Shown here: positions 8,203-15,896 of the stretch, one piece after another
Layout of the letters: every line of letters starts with the position of its first letter
Position numbering within the stretch: the stretch's first letter is position 1
Origin: Methylobacterium sp. R2-1
Lineage (GTDB): Bacteria; Pseudomonadota; Alphaproteobacteria; Rhizobiales; Beijerinckiaceae
Length of the DNA: 64,000 nt
Direction of reading: 5' to 3'
Assembly: GCF_014191355.1 (NCBI RefSeq)
Contig: NZ_JACHWM010000015.1
Coordinates: 112,216-176,215 of the forward strand
Position numbers and translations under genes: made by a program
The notes under the pieces: generated by a model
What the model was told of the DNA's origin: nothing
What the model saw: only the letters and a program-made list of their open reading frames with translations
Databases searched by the model: none

Positions 8203-8529
8203 ATGAGCAGCACCCCCTTCCCCGATACCGATCTCGCCGGCACCGAGCCCCGCGTCGGCGACGGGCGCAACCTCGATTCGATCCTGCGCATCCCGGTGCT
8301 GATGCAGGTCGTGCTCGGTTCGGCGTCCATGCCGGTGGCCGACCTGATGAAGCTCGGGCGCGGCGCCGTCGTCCCACTCGATCACCGCGTCGGCGAGCCC
8401 GTGGATGTGATGGTCAACGGCCGTGTCATCGCCCGCGGCGAGATCGTGATCGTCGAGGAGGACAATTCCCGCTTCGGCGTGTCGCTGACCGAGGTGGTCG
8501 GCCCCTCCGCCGCCGACCAGAACAGCTGA
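8203..8529 (+). CDS. fliN: flagellar motor switch protein FliN
   Basis: A 108-residue protein whose core (about 25-100) is a SpoA domain: SILRIPVLMQVVLGSASM, LMKLGRGAVVPLDHRVGEPVDV and GEIVIVEEDNSRFGVSLTEV are the classic FliN strands. FliN forms the bottom of the C-ring with FliM and helps recruit the export ATPase complex. The length matches short FliN proteins. It is separated from the fliM transcript by the inverted PepSY gene, so it may be expressed from its own promoter in 8000-8202. fliG follows 22 bases downstream. Confidence 0.94.
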   Translation: MSSTPFPDTDLAGTEPRVGDGRNLDSILRIPVLMQVVLGSASMPVADLMKLGRGAVVPLDHRVGEPVDVMVNGRVIARGEIVIVEEDNSRFGVSLTEVVGPSAADQNS

Positions 8530-8551
8530 GCCTGGGCGAGAGCGGGCCGCC

Positions 8552-9646
8552 ATGTCATCGAGTCCTCTGGCATCGAGCCCTCTTGCATCGAGCCCCGTCC
8601 CCCCGGACGTCGTGCCCGCGGGCGCCGTCACGACGCGCGTAGTGGCGGGCCGGCGGCTCGACCCCGTCGACCAAGTCGCGGCGCTGCTGCTCGCTATGGG
8701 CAAGCCCGCGGCAGGGCGGCTCATCAAGTATTTCGAGCCGGACGAGCTCAAGCGCATCACCCGCTCGGCCTCGAATCTCGGGGCGGTCAGCCCCGAGCAG
8801 CTCGACACGGTGGTGGAGACCTTCTCCGCCGAGTTCTCCGCCGGCAACAGCCTGATCGGCACCGCCAACGAGGTGGAGAAGCTGCTCAGCGGCCTGCTGC
8901 CGGCCGACCAGATCGCCGACATTCTCGCGGATGTGCGCGGCAACGCCACTCGCTCGGTCTGGGAGCGGCTCGGCACCGTTCAGGAGAGCGTGCTGGCGAG
9001 TTACCTCGTCAAGGAGCATCCCCAGACTGCGGCGCTGATCCTGTCCAAGGTGAAGCCCGCCACCGCCGCCAAGGTGATGGGCCACCTGCCGGCGCCCTTA
9101 CGCAACACCGTGATGCGGCGGATGCTGAACTTCAAGCCGATCGTCGACGACGTGCTGCACAGCATCGAGAAGACGCTGCACGAGGACTTCATGATCAACG
9201 GCGCGCGCAATTCCGGCGCCGACACGCACGCCAAGATGGCCGACATCATCAACAAGATGGAGCGCCAGCAGATGGACGACGTGCTCTCCAGCCTCGGCGA
9301 GTCGCGTCCGAAGTCGGTGGAGATCCTCAAGGGTCTGCTCTTCACCTTCGACGACATCGTCAAACTGGCACCGCGCGCGCGCACCACCCTGTTCGACGCT
9401 GTCCCCAACGACCGGCTGGTGCTGGCCCTGAAGGGGACGGACGTCGAGTTCCGCACCACGGTGCTCAGCGCCCTCTCGGCGCGCGTGCGCCGCATGGTCG
9501 AGCACGAGCTGAACGGCGGTGAGCCGGCGGCGCAGCGCGACGTCATGGAGGCGCGCCGCTCCATCACGGATCTGGCCATGGACATGGCCGGGCGCGGGGA
9601 GATCGAGATCAACCCGGGAGGCGAGGATGACGCGCTCATCCGCTGA
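8552..9646 (+). CDS. fliG: flagellar motor switch protein FliG
   Basis: FliG (364 aa) links the MS-ring to the C-ring and provides the torque-generating contact with MotA. The N-terminal domain begins near residue 30 with DQVAALLLAMGKPAAGRLI. The middle domain includes EHPQTAALILSKVKP, the conserved FliM-binding EHPQ motif. The C-terminal armadillo-like region follows. The first about 30 residues are a low-complexity S/P/L/A segment made by 15-base tandem repeats. Gene order fliN-fliG-flhB fits one operon. Confidence 0.96.
   Translation: MSSSPLASSPLASSPVPPDVVPAGAVTTRVVAGRRLDPVDQVAALLLAMGKPAAGRLIKYFEPDELKRITRSASNLGAVSPEQLDTVVETFSAEFSAGNSLIGTANEVEKLLSGLLPADQIADILADVRGNATRSVWERLGTVQESVLASYLVKEHPQTAALILSKVKPATAAKVMGHLPAPLRNTVMRRMLNFKPIVDDVLHSIEKTLHEDFMINGARNSGADTHAKMADIINKMERQQMDDVLSSLGESRPKSVEILKGLLFTFDDIVKLAPRARTTLFDAVPNDRLVLALKGTDVEFRTTVLSALSARVRRMVEHELNGGEPAAQRDVMEARRSITDLAMDMAGRGEIEINPGGEDDALIR
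8556..8600 (+). repeat. three imperfect 15-bp tandem repeats in fliG 5' end
   Basis: Three consecutive 15-base copies (8556-8570, 8571-8585, 8586-8600) share CATCGAG at their start and encode repeating SSPLA-type residues at the FliG N-terminus, ahead of the conserved domain. The in-frame unit length means copy number could change without a frameshift. Confidence 0.7.
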
Positions 9647-9683
9647 TCGGTGCCCCGTTCGCGCTCGCCAGCGGGGCTGATGC

Positions 9684-10748
9684 GTGGCGGAGGAGACCGA
9701 CCACGAGAGCAAGACCGAAGCCGCCACGGAGCGGCGTGTCCGCGAAGCGATCGAGAAGGGCGACATCCCCTTCTCACGCGAGGCACCGGTCTTCGCCTCG
9801 ACGCTGGGCCTGCTGATCGCTCTGGCTCTGTTCGCGCGGGGGCAGGCGGTGCAGCTCGCGGGCGATTTCGCGCCGATCCTCGACGACCCGCGCGGCTTCT
9901 CCCTGGAGACAGGCGGCGACGCGATGCTGCTCCTGAGCCGCGTGGCGATGGCGGCGGGCCGTTTCCTCCTGCCGATCCTGCTGATCCTGGCGGTGTGCAG
10001 CCTCGCGGCCTCGCTCCTCCAGAACCTGCCGCGCCTCGTCCTCGACCGGATCACCCCGAAATGGTCGCGGGTCTCGCCAATGGCGGGCTTCACGCGAATC
10101 TTCGGAACTTCAGGTCAAGTCGAGTTCCTGAAATCCGTCGTTAAATTCCTGTCGGTCAGTGTCGTCGCCCTTCTGCTCCTTCGCTCGGAGCGGACAAGAG
10201 CCGTGAACGCCATGTTCGTCGATCCGAGCCAACTGCCCGAACTGATCCTGACGGTCTCGATCCGACTCGTCTCGGCGGTGGCGATCGCCACCATCGTCAT
10301 CGTGGCGGGCGACCTCGTCTGGGCGCGGCTGCGCTGGCAGCGCTCGCTCAGGATGTCGCGCCAGGATATCAAGGACGAACACAAGCAGACCGAGGGCGAT
10401 CCGTCGGTCAAGGCGCGGCTGCGCTCGCTCGCCCAGGACCGCGCCCGCAACCGGATGCTCGCCAACGTCGATCGGGCCACCGTGGTGATCGCCAACCCTA
10501 CCCACTTCGCCGTGGCTTTGCGATACGAGCCCTCCGAGAACCCGGCCCCCCTCGTGCTCGCCAAGGGGCAGGATCTCATCGCCCTGCGCATCCGCGCGAT
10601 CGCCGAGGAAAAAGGCATTGCCGTGATCGAGGACAAGCCTCTCGCAAGGTCGCTGTACGATGCTGTGCAGGTCGATCAGACGATTCCGGCAGAATTTTAC
10701 CGCGCCGTGGCGCAGATCCTTTTCTTCCTCTTCGCGAGAGCTCGATGA
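9684..10748 (+). CDS. flhB: flagellar type III export gate protein FlhB
   Basis: FlhB (354 aa) is the substrate-specificity switch of the flagellar export gate. It has a charged N-terminus (EKTEAAT-type), four membrane helices between about residues 30 and 210, and a cytoplasmic domain with the autocleavage motif NPTH at residues 271-274. The start is GTG at 9684; the ETDHESKTEAATERR stretch after it is typical of the family. Its stop overlaps the start of the next ORF (ATGA), so the two are translationally coupled. flhA, fliQ and fliR are not in the window. Confidence 0.95.
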   Translation: MAEETDHESKTEAATERRVREAIEKGDIPFSREAPVFASTLGLLIALALFARGQAVQLAGDFAPILDDPRGFSLETGGDAMLLLSRVAMAAGRFLLPILLILAVCSLAASLLQNLPRLVLDRITPKWSRVSPMAGFTRIFGTSGQVEFLKSVVKFLSVSVVALLLLRSERTRAVNAMFVDPSQLPELILTVSIRLVSAVAIATIVIVAGDLVWARLRWQRSLRMSRQDIKDEHKQTEGDPSVKARLRSLAQDRARNRMLANVDRATVVIANPTHFAVALRYEPSENPAPLVLAKGQDLIALRIRAIAEEKGIAVIEDKPLARSLYDAVQVDQTIPAEFYRAVAQILFFLFARAR

Positions 10749-11191
10749 CCCCTCAGGTCCAACGTTTCGCGCCAGGGCCATCCGCCGTCCCGCATACCTA
10801 TGCGGCCGCCGAACAGATCTTCGCGGAGGCGCTGCGCGACTTCATCGGCGAACTGTGCCTGCTGGACGGCGGTGTCCTGATCGGCTGGATCCGCGGCGAG
10901 CGGCACGGCAATATCGCCGACATCGTCTCCTCCTCCGCCGAACTGTTCTTCAAGGAATCGGTGCTGACCTACGCCGACGCGGCCGACGTGTGCCTCGATT
11001 GGGGCCGCTCGATGCAGGTGGTCCTCGACCTCGAATTCGCGGCCGAGCCGATGACCGTATTCTTCAAGCTGGTCCTCGACGAGGTGTTTGCGGGCGTCGC
11101 GATCCAGCGCATCGTCGCAGAGGATATGGCGGCGCTCTCTCTCGAAGGCTTCGCCCACGCCGTCAGCCAGGCTCGGGTTGGACACGCCTGA
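10745..11191 (+). CDS. unknown 148-aa protein coupled to flhB
   Basis: The ATG at 10745 overlaps the flhB stop by four bases. The product is soluble-looking, acidic and mixed alpha/beta, with no signal peptide or clear membrane helix. A segment such as GGVLIGWIRGERHGNIADIVSS suggests a compact domain, but I recognise no family. Its coupling to flhB and position before ftcR suggest a motility role, for example an export-gate accessory or assembly regulator; that is inference only. Confidence 0.8.
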   Translation: MTPQVQRFAPGPSAVPHTYAAAEQIFAEALRDFIGELCLLDGGVLIGWIRGERHGNIADIVSSSAELFFKESVLTYADAADVCLDWGRSMQVVLDLEFAAEPMTVFFKLVLDEVFAGVAIQRIVAEDMAALSLEGFAHAVSQARVGHA

Positions 11192-11296
11192 CGGCGACGC
11201 GCGAACCGCCTTGAAGAGGCGCCCCGGCCGAGAGGCCGACCGGGCACCCGTCAGGGATGCAGAGCGCGCGCCGGGGACAAATTTCTGTCCATGTAT

Positions 11297-11311
11297 GGAA
11301 TTGTACATTCC
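11297..11311. promoter_or_regulatory. AT-rich palindrome upstream of ftcR
   Basis: GGAAT-TGTAC-ATTCC forms perfect 5-base arms around a 5-base centre. A wider ATGTA...TACAT arrangement overlaps it at about 11291-11308. It lies in the 279-base gap 11192-11470 before ftcR, a locally AT-rich patch in GC-rich DNA. This is a candidate operator for ftcR control, possibly autoregulation. No other feature was seen in the gap. Confidence 0.35.
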
Positions 11312-11470
11312 GCTGATTGACCCCCTCGCTGCCACGCTACATGACGGGATCAACGCTGCGTCTCGACGCCTCGCGGAGGACATGGCAATGTCTCCCGAAG
11401 GTGCCCAAAACCTGCTCAGATCGCAGCGCAAGGCCGGGGCGATCCGGCTGGGTCAGGGGGATGGTCGTCG

Positions 11471-12172
11471 ATGTACTTCCTGGTCGATCCGCGCGATTCC
11501 GTGAACGCGGGTTACAAGGCCAGCTTCGAGCGCGAGGGGATCTCCTCGTTCGCGCTCATGCCCGAGGAGTTCCTGGGCTGGCTCCAGGCGGCCTCGCGAA
11601 GCGATCTCGAAGCGATCCAAGGCTTCCTCCTCGGTGATTTCGAGGAGCGGGCGAAATGCGCGAGCGTGATCCGCAAGCAGTCCCGCGCCCCGATCATCGC
11701 GCTGGCCGACCTCCGCTCCCTGGAGCAGACCGTCGAACTGCTGGAAGCCGGCATCGACGACGTGCTTCCCAAGCCTGTTCATGTCCGTGAGATCCTGGCC
11801 CGGTCCGAGGCGATCTGGCGCCGGGTCAATGGCGCCGTTCAACAGGGCGAGGCGGAGGGTGAGAGCGCGAGCGAGGCCAAGACGCCGGACCGGCTCAAGG
11901 TCTTCCACGACGGGCGCGACCCCGAGATCGATGGCGTGCCGCTGTCCCTGCCTCGTCGGGAGCGGCACATCCTCGAATATCTCGTGCGCAATCGCGGGCG
12001 TCGGCTCACTAAGACCCAGGTCTTCAATGTAGTCTACGGCGTCTACAGCAATGGCGTCGAGGAGAGTGTGATCGAGGGCCATGTGAGCAAGCTGCGCAAG
12101 AAGCTCTCCGAGCGGCTCGGCCACGACCCGATCGAGGCCAAGCGGTACATGGGTTACACCTACGTCGGTTGA
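11471..12172 (+). CDS. ftcR: flagellar transcriptional regulator FtcR (Rem-like, OmpR family)
   Basis: A 233-residue OmpR-type regulator. Residues 1-120 form a receiver-like domain that keeps the late lysine context (GIDDVLPKPVHVREIL), but I cannot find a clear phosphoacceptor aspartate at the end of strand 3. Residues 130-233 form a winged-helix effector domain (PLSLPRRERHILEYLVRN, ESVIEGHVSKLRKKL, GYTYVG). This matches FtcR of Brucella and Rem of Sinorhizobium, activators of flagellar genes located next to motBC-fliK. It is convergent, 6 bases apart, with the lytic transglycosylase gene. Confidence 0.9.
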   Translation: MYFLVDPRDSVNAGYKASFEREGISSFALMPEEFLGWLQAASRSDLEAIQGFLLGDFEERAKCASVIRKQSRAPIIALADLRSLEQTVELLEAGIDDVLPKPVHVREILARSEAIWRRVNGAVQQGEAEGESASEAKTPDRLKVFHDGRDPEIDGVPLSLPRRERHILEYLVRNRGRRLTKTQVFNVVYGVYSNGVEESVIEGHVSKLRKKLSERLGHDPIEAKRYMGYTYVG

Positions 12173-12178
12173 GGCGAG

Positions 12179-12754
12179 CTACTGACAGAACGTCTTTGCT
12201 CCCGGCGTCCAGTTGCCGAAGCCGGAGGCGACCATGTTGGTGATGACCCGGCAGACATAGACCTTCTGCGCCGGATTGTTGTTGGGCCCTGCATGGTAGC
12301 GGGCGACCGCCAGCGTCCAGCTTCCCTCACGCTCCTTCAATTCCTTCAGGAAACGGGTCGCGTACTCGACGTTCTGAGCCGGGTCGATCATCGCCTCCAG
12401 CGAGGCGAACTTCGCCCGGTGATAATGGTGGTTGATCTGCATGCAGCCGAGATCGACCAGACGCACGCCCTCCTGCTGCGCCTGGGTCAGGCGCTGCACC
12501 ACGTCGGCGGCGCTGGTGCCGAAATAGGCCTTGCCCTGGATGTTCATGGCGTAGGGCTGGAGCGAGCCGCGATTGCCGCTCTCCGTCAGCCCGACGGCGT
12601 AGAGCATGCCGAGCGGCACGCCGTGCTTGGCGGCAGCCTGCGCCATCTGGCGCTCGCACACACGGGAAGTGTCTCCCGGTGCGGCCGCCGCGGCTGTACC
12701 GGCAGCGCTAGAGATACAGGCTGCCGTGATCGCGCCCGCGAGAATCCGTCTCAT
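12179..12754 (-). CDS. exported lytic transglycosylase (SLT domain) of flagellar cluster
   Basis: The start ATG at 12752-12754 has a strong GAGGAG about 7 bases upstream and opens directly into a signal peptide (MRRILAGAIT..., cleavage near AAAAA-PGD). The mature protein has a soluble lytic transglycosylase fold: the catalytic glutamate is in VGLTESG (E58), followed by LGCMQINHHYHR and VARYHAG. It would cut peptidoglycan in the periplasm, plausibly to let the rod through. Its 5' end overlaps the fliK 3' end by 47 bases in another frame, so it belongs to the fliF-fliH-motB-motC-fliK transcript. Confidence 0.88.
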   Translation of the reverse strand: MRRILAGAITAACISSAAGTAAAAAPGDTSRVCERQMAQAAAKHGVPLGMLYAVGLTESGNRGSLQPYAMNIQGKAYFGTSAADVVQRLTQAQQEGVRLVDLGCMQINHHYHRAKFASLEAMIDPAQNVEYATRFLKELKEREGSWTLAVARYHAGPNNNPAQKVYVCRVITNMVASGFGNWTPGAKTFCQ

Positions 12755-14504
12755 GGTTCTGCTCCTCGGTGGGCGTGGCGGCCTCGTCCGCGCGGGGGGA
12801 TGGGCGCCGGCCCGACTGATCGGGCGTCGCCGCGCCCGGTTGTCTGTCATGCTGCCCGCCCTGCGATCCGGCGAAGGATGCGAAGCCCTGGCCGCGCGAT
12901 CCGGATTCGCCCAGGCCGGCGCCGCCGGACTGGATCGTCACGGTATCGGGCTCGTAGCCGGCCTCCCGCAGAAGGCCGGAGAGCAGGTCGCCCTCCTTGC
13001 GCAGGCGCTCGGCGGTTTCCTCGCGGCTGGTGCGCAGGCTCATCTCCAGCCGCCCGTCCTGCAGACGCATCCGCACCAGCACCGAACCTAGATCGGCCGG
13101 ATGGAGCTGGAGCGTCAGGATCTTCAGCGGTCCGGCCTCGGCGGAGCCCGGAAGCGGGCGGGCCTGCGCCGCGGGCGCGGCGGGCAGCTGGGCGCTGACC
13201 GCATCGACGATCTGGCGCAGCGGAGAGGCTGGCGCCGGAGCCGCCGCACTTGCCGCTGCACTCGCCGCCGTCTGCGGGACGGGCTCGGCCAGCGATTGCT
13301 CCAGTCGCGGGGCTTCGGTCGTGGCGGTGTCGGTTCCCGCGCTCACGCCGCGCTCGGCGCTGGCCTCCACACGCGGCGTCAAGGCGGTGTCTCGCGCCGA
13401 GGCCGCTTCGGACGGAGCGACCCCAGTCGGACGTTCCCGCGCCGGTTCCGGGCCGTGCTGAGCCTGTCCCGCGGTGCCCGATCGGGTGACAGCAGCCGGT
13501 TCGGTGAGGTCTGCGTGTGCGCCTTGATCGGGCAGGAGCGGAGCCGTCTCCGCCGCACCGGCCGGTTCGGCAGGATCGTTGCTGAGGGCGGCGCGATCGC
13601 GCTCCGTGGGGCTGCGAAGGGCTCCGGGCACAGCGGCTTGCGTTGCCGCGGCAAGTGCCGGCGGCTGAGCGGTCGCGGCCGGGTCGGGGGAGGCCGGGCG
13701 CGGTGTGACGACGGTTGTAGACGGCCCGTTCACTGGGTCGCGCGAGGCCGCAGCGAACTCGCGCTGCACCAGAGCCGGCCGGTCCGACTCGCCGCCTGCA
13801 TGGTGTGTATCGCCCGGAGGCAGCGTGGCTGGAAGCGGATCAGGGCTTGGCCGCAGGAGCCCGCTCGTTGCGTCCGTCGGCTCCTGCGAGGTTGCACCGG
13901 CCTCAAGAGCGATCGCAGCACGCGAGGGCGCGCGCGCGAGGCTTCGGGCTGCGGCCGGCGTGCCGCCAATGCTCTCGGGCGCCGGGAAGGCTGGCAGGGC
14001 GATCGATGCGCCCGGTCCCGTGCTGCCCGCCTCCATCGAGGGGGTTGCCCCACGAGGCCGAACGGGCGCGAAATGCGTCTCTAGACCGACCATCGAAATC
14101 TGCACTGTCGGTTCCGCTGGGACGGAGCTCGCGCCGGCTCCGGCCCGCGCAACGGCCCGCTGCACCATTGCATCGAGGGCGGCATCCGGACCGGCCGCGG
14201 GTGCGGTGGGGGCGGCCGCGCCTGCGAGGGCCATCAGCGCCTGCAGTGCCGAGCCGGAGGCATCGGTGCCGGCCATGAGGAGCGGGCCGGCGGGATCGGC
14301 AGGTCGTGTATCCGCGCCGGTCTCGGTCTTCCTGGGCGGAGACTCTCCGGTCGGAGCCGATCCACTCTCGGTCCCACTCTCAAGCGCGCCGAGCATCGCC
14401 TCGAAGTCGGGGGCGCCGCCCGCGCGCGGATCCTCGCCCGCGGAAGCAGGTCCGGACTCGGGCTTCGGCCGCAGCGGGGAAAGGGTGTCGAGAGACCGCA
14501 TCAC
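12708..14504 (-). CDS. fliK: flagellar hook-length control protein FliK (rhizobial MotD)
   Basis: About 597 residues. Roughly 1-430 are a long Ala/Pro/Thr/Ser-rich, low-complexity region, as in FliK molecular rulers. The C-terminal domain (about 435-530) has LKILTLQLHPADLGSVLVRM, the FliK signature that contacts FlhB, followed by a glycine/glutamine-rich hydrophilic tail. A GTG (14502-14504) and an ATG (14499-14501) are adjacent; either may be used. It lies directly after motB-motC, the position of the rhizobial gene first called motD and later recognised as fliK. Confidence 0.88.
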   Translation of the reverse strand: MMRSLDTLSPLRPKPESGPASAGEDPRAGGAPDFEAMLGALESGTESGSAPTGESPPRKTETGADTRPADPAGPLLMAGTDASGSALQALMALAGAAAPTAPAAGPDAALDAMVQRAVARAGAGASSVPAEPTVQISMVGLETHFAPVRPRGATPSMEAGSTGPGASIALPAFPAPESIGGTPAAARSLARAPSRAAIALEAGATSQEPTDATSGLLRPSPDPLPATLPPGDTHHAGGESDRPALVQREFAAASRDPVNGPSTTVVTPRPASPDPAATAQPPALAAATQAAVPGALRSPTERDRAALSNDPAEPAGAAETAPLLPDQGAHADLTEPAAVTRSGTAGQAQHGPEPARERPTGVAPSEAASARDTALTPRVEASAERGVSAGTDTATTEAPRLEQSLAEPVPQTAASAAASAAAPAPASPLRQIVDAVSAQLPAAPAAQARPLPGSAEAGPLKILTLQLHPADLGSVLVRMRLQDGRLEMSLRTSREETAERLRKEGDLLSGLLREAGYEPDTVTIQSGGAGLGESGSRGQGFASFAGSQGGQHDRQPGAATPDQSGRRPSPRADEAATPTEEQNHETDSRGRDHGSLYL

Positions 14505-14540
14505 GGGTCGATCGTCCGGTGGTTGGAGGGCGGGAATGTC

Positions 14541-15896
14541 TCAGGGCGTGCCGGTGGCGGCACCCATGGCGCGTTCGGCCCGGGCCAGGGCCTCCTGCGC
14601 CCGCAGGAGCGAGCCGGATTCCGGGATCGGACGGTTTGCCGAGGTCGGCGGCGCGGGGGCGGCTTCGGCGACCGGGGAAGGCGTGCGGATCTGCTGGGCG
14701 GTCGAGAGGGCGGCATCGAGCAGTTCCGCGTCGGCGGCTACGAAATCGGTGCGGTCGAGACTGCGCAGGGCCTCGTAGCCCTCCTCGAAGCGCCCGTCCG
14801 CCACGATCAGCGCAGCGCCGCGGTAGAGCCGTGCCTGCGCCGCCGGCCGCGAATCCGGAGCGGCGAGCCCCATTGCCCGCTCGGACGCGAACAAGGCGGT
14901 TTCCCGGCGGCCTTGCTCTAGCCCGGCCCGCGCCACGAGCAGGTAAAGGTCACGGCGGCTTTCCGGCTCGATCTCGTCGAGCATCCGCTCCAGGCTGGCG
15001 ATGCGGGTGCGGTCGCTGTCGAAGTCCAGGCGGGTGAGCGCCCCGGCAAAGCGCTGGCGGAAGTTGCCGGCATAGACCGAGCGGCGGAAGCGGCGCAGGT
15101 ACTGGATCGCCAGCGCCTCGAAGCGCCGGGCATCTCCGCCCTGTGCGACGACGAAGATCTGGCGACGCAGCGCCCCCTCCTCGACCAGGGTGCCAGGTGC
15201 GAGGAGCCGCGCGAGGTCCAGGAGTTCGAGCGACTTCGCGGGCGCCTCGCGCACCATCAGAGCCGATTGCGTCAGCGCGAGTTGACCGGCGAGTCCGGCC
15301 GGCATCGTGCGCGGGTCGATGCCGGCGAGCTTGGCCCGCGCCTCCCGCTCGCGACCTTCCAGATAGGCGAGCGCACCGAGCGCCAAGGGCTGCTCCGCCT
15401 CCGGCGCCTTATCGGACTTGAGCAGCACCCGCAGAGCCGCCGGCCCGCCGCCCGCGAGCGCGAAGGTGACGGCGGCGCGCACGTTCTCCGGCTCCGTCCA
15501 GATCTCGGGGTTGAGCGCGATCAGCCGCTGCTCGATATGGCCGAGGAGCTGGCGCTGCGCGAGATGTGCCTGGGTCGAGCCGCGGGCGATGCGGTCCTGC
15601 AGGAGCTGGAGCGTGCGTGTCAGTTCGACCGGCAGGCCATGCGCCTTCACCGGCAACGGTTCGATCGCTTTCGCCGGGGCGCCGTGCCCGTCATGGCCGC
15701 CGTGCTCGTCTGCGGCATGGCTGTCCGCAGGCGGCGCGTGGGCGTCACCGTGCTCTGCCGCCGGGGCCGGGACGGCGGCGAGGGACACCGCGAGCGCGGC
15801 GGCTGCGACGGAGCGAAGTCCGGATGCGAGCCGGCTCGCGGCGGCGGCGCGGCTGAACCGGGCGAGAAGGTGCCTCGGAGTCATCCAAAACATCAT
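14541..15896 (-). CDS. motC: periplasmic motility protein MotC
   Basis: A 451-residue exported protein. A hydrophobic export signal ends near PAPAA at about residue 47, then comes a histidine-rich linker (six His between about 49 and 71), then a long alpha-helical body with tetratricopeptide-like helical pairs. This matches MotC of Sinorhizobium/Brucella, a periplasmic protein needed for motor rotation that works with MotB. The ATG overlaps the motB stop (ATGA), so translation is coupled. The chaperone gene motE is in the second minus-strand block. Confidence 0.88.
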   Translation of the reverse strand: MMFWMTPRHLLARFSRAAAASRLASGLRSVAAAALAVSLAAVPAPAAEHGDAHAPPADSHAADEHGGHDGHGAPAKAIEPLPVKAHGLPVELTRTLQLLQDRIARGSTQAHLAQRQLLGHIEQRLIALNPEIWTEPENVRAAVTFALAGGGPAALRVLLKSDKAPEAEQPLALGALAYLEGREREARAKLAGIDPRTMPAGLAGQLALTQSALMVREAPAKSLELLDLARLLAPGTLVEEGALRRQIFVVAQGGDARRFEALAIQYLRRFRRSVYAGNFRQRFAGALTRLDFDSDRTRIASLERMLDEIEPESRRDLYLLVARAGLEQGRRETALFASERAMGLAAPDSRPAAQARLYRGAALIVADGRFEEGYEALRSLDRTDFVAADAELLDAALSTAQQIRTPSPVAEAAPAPPTSANRPIPESGSLLRAQEALARAERAMGAATGTP

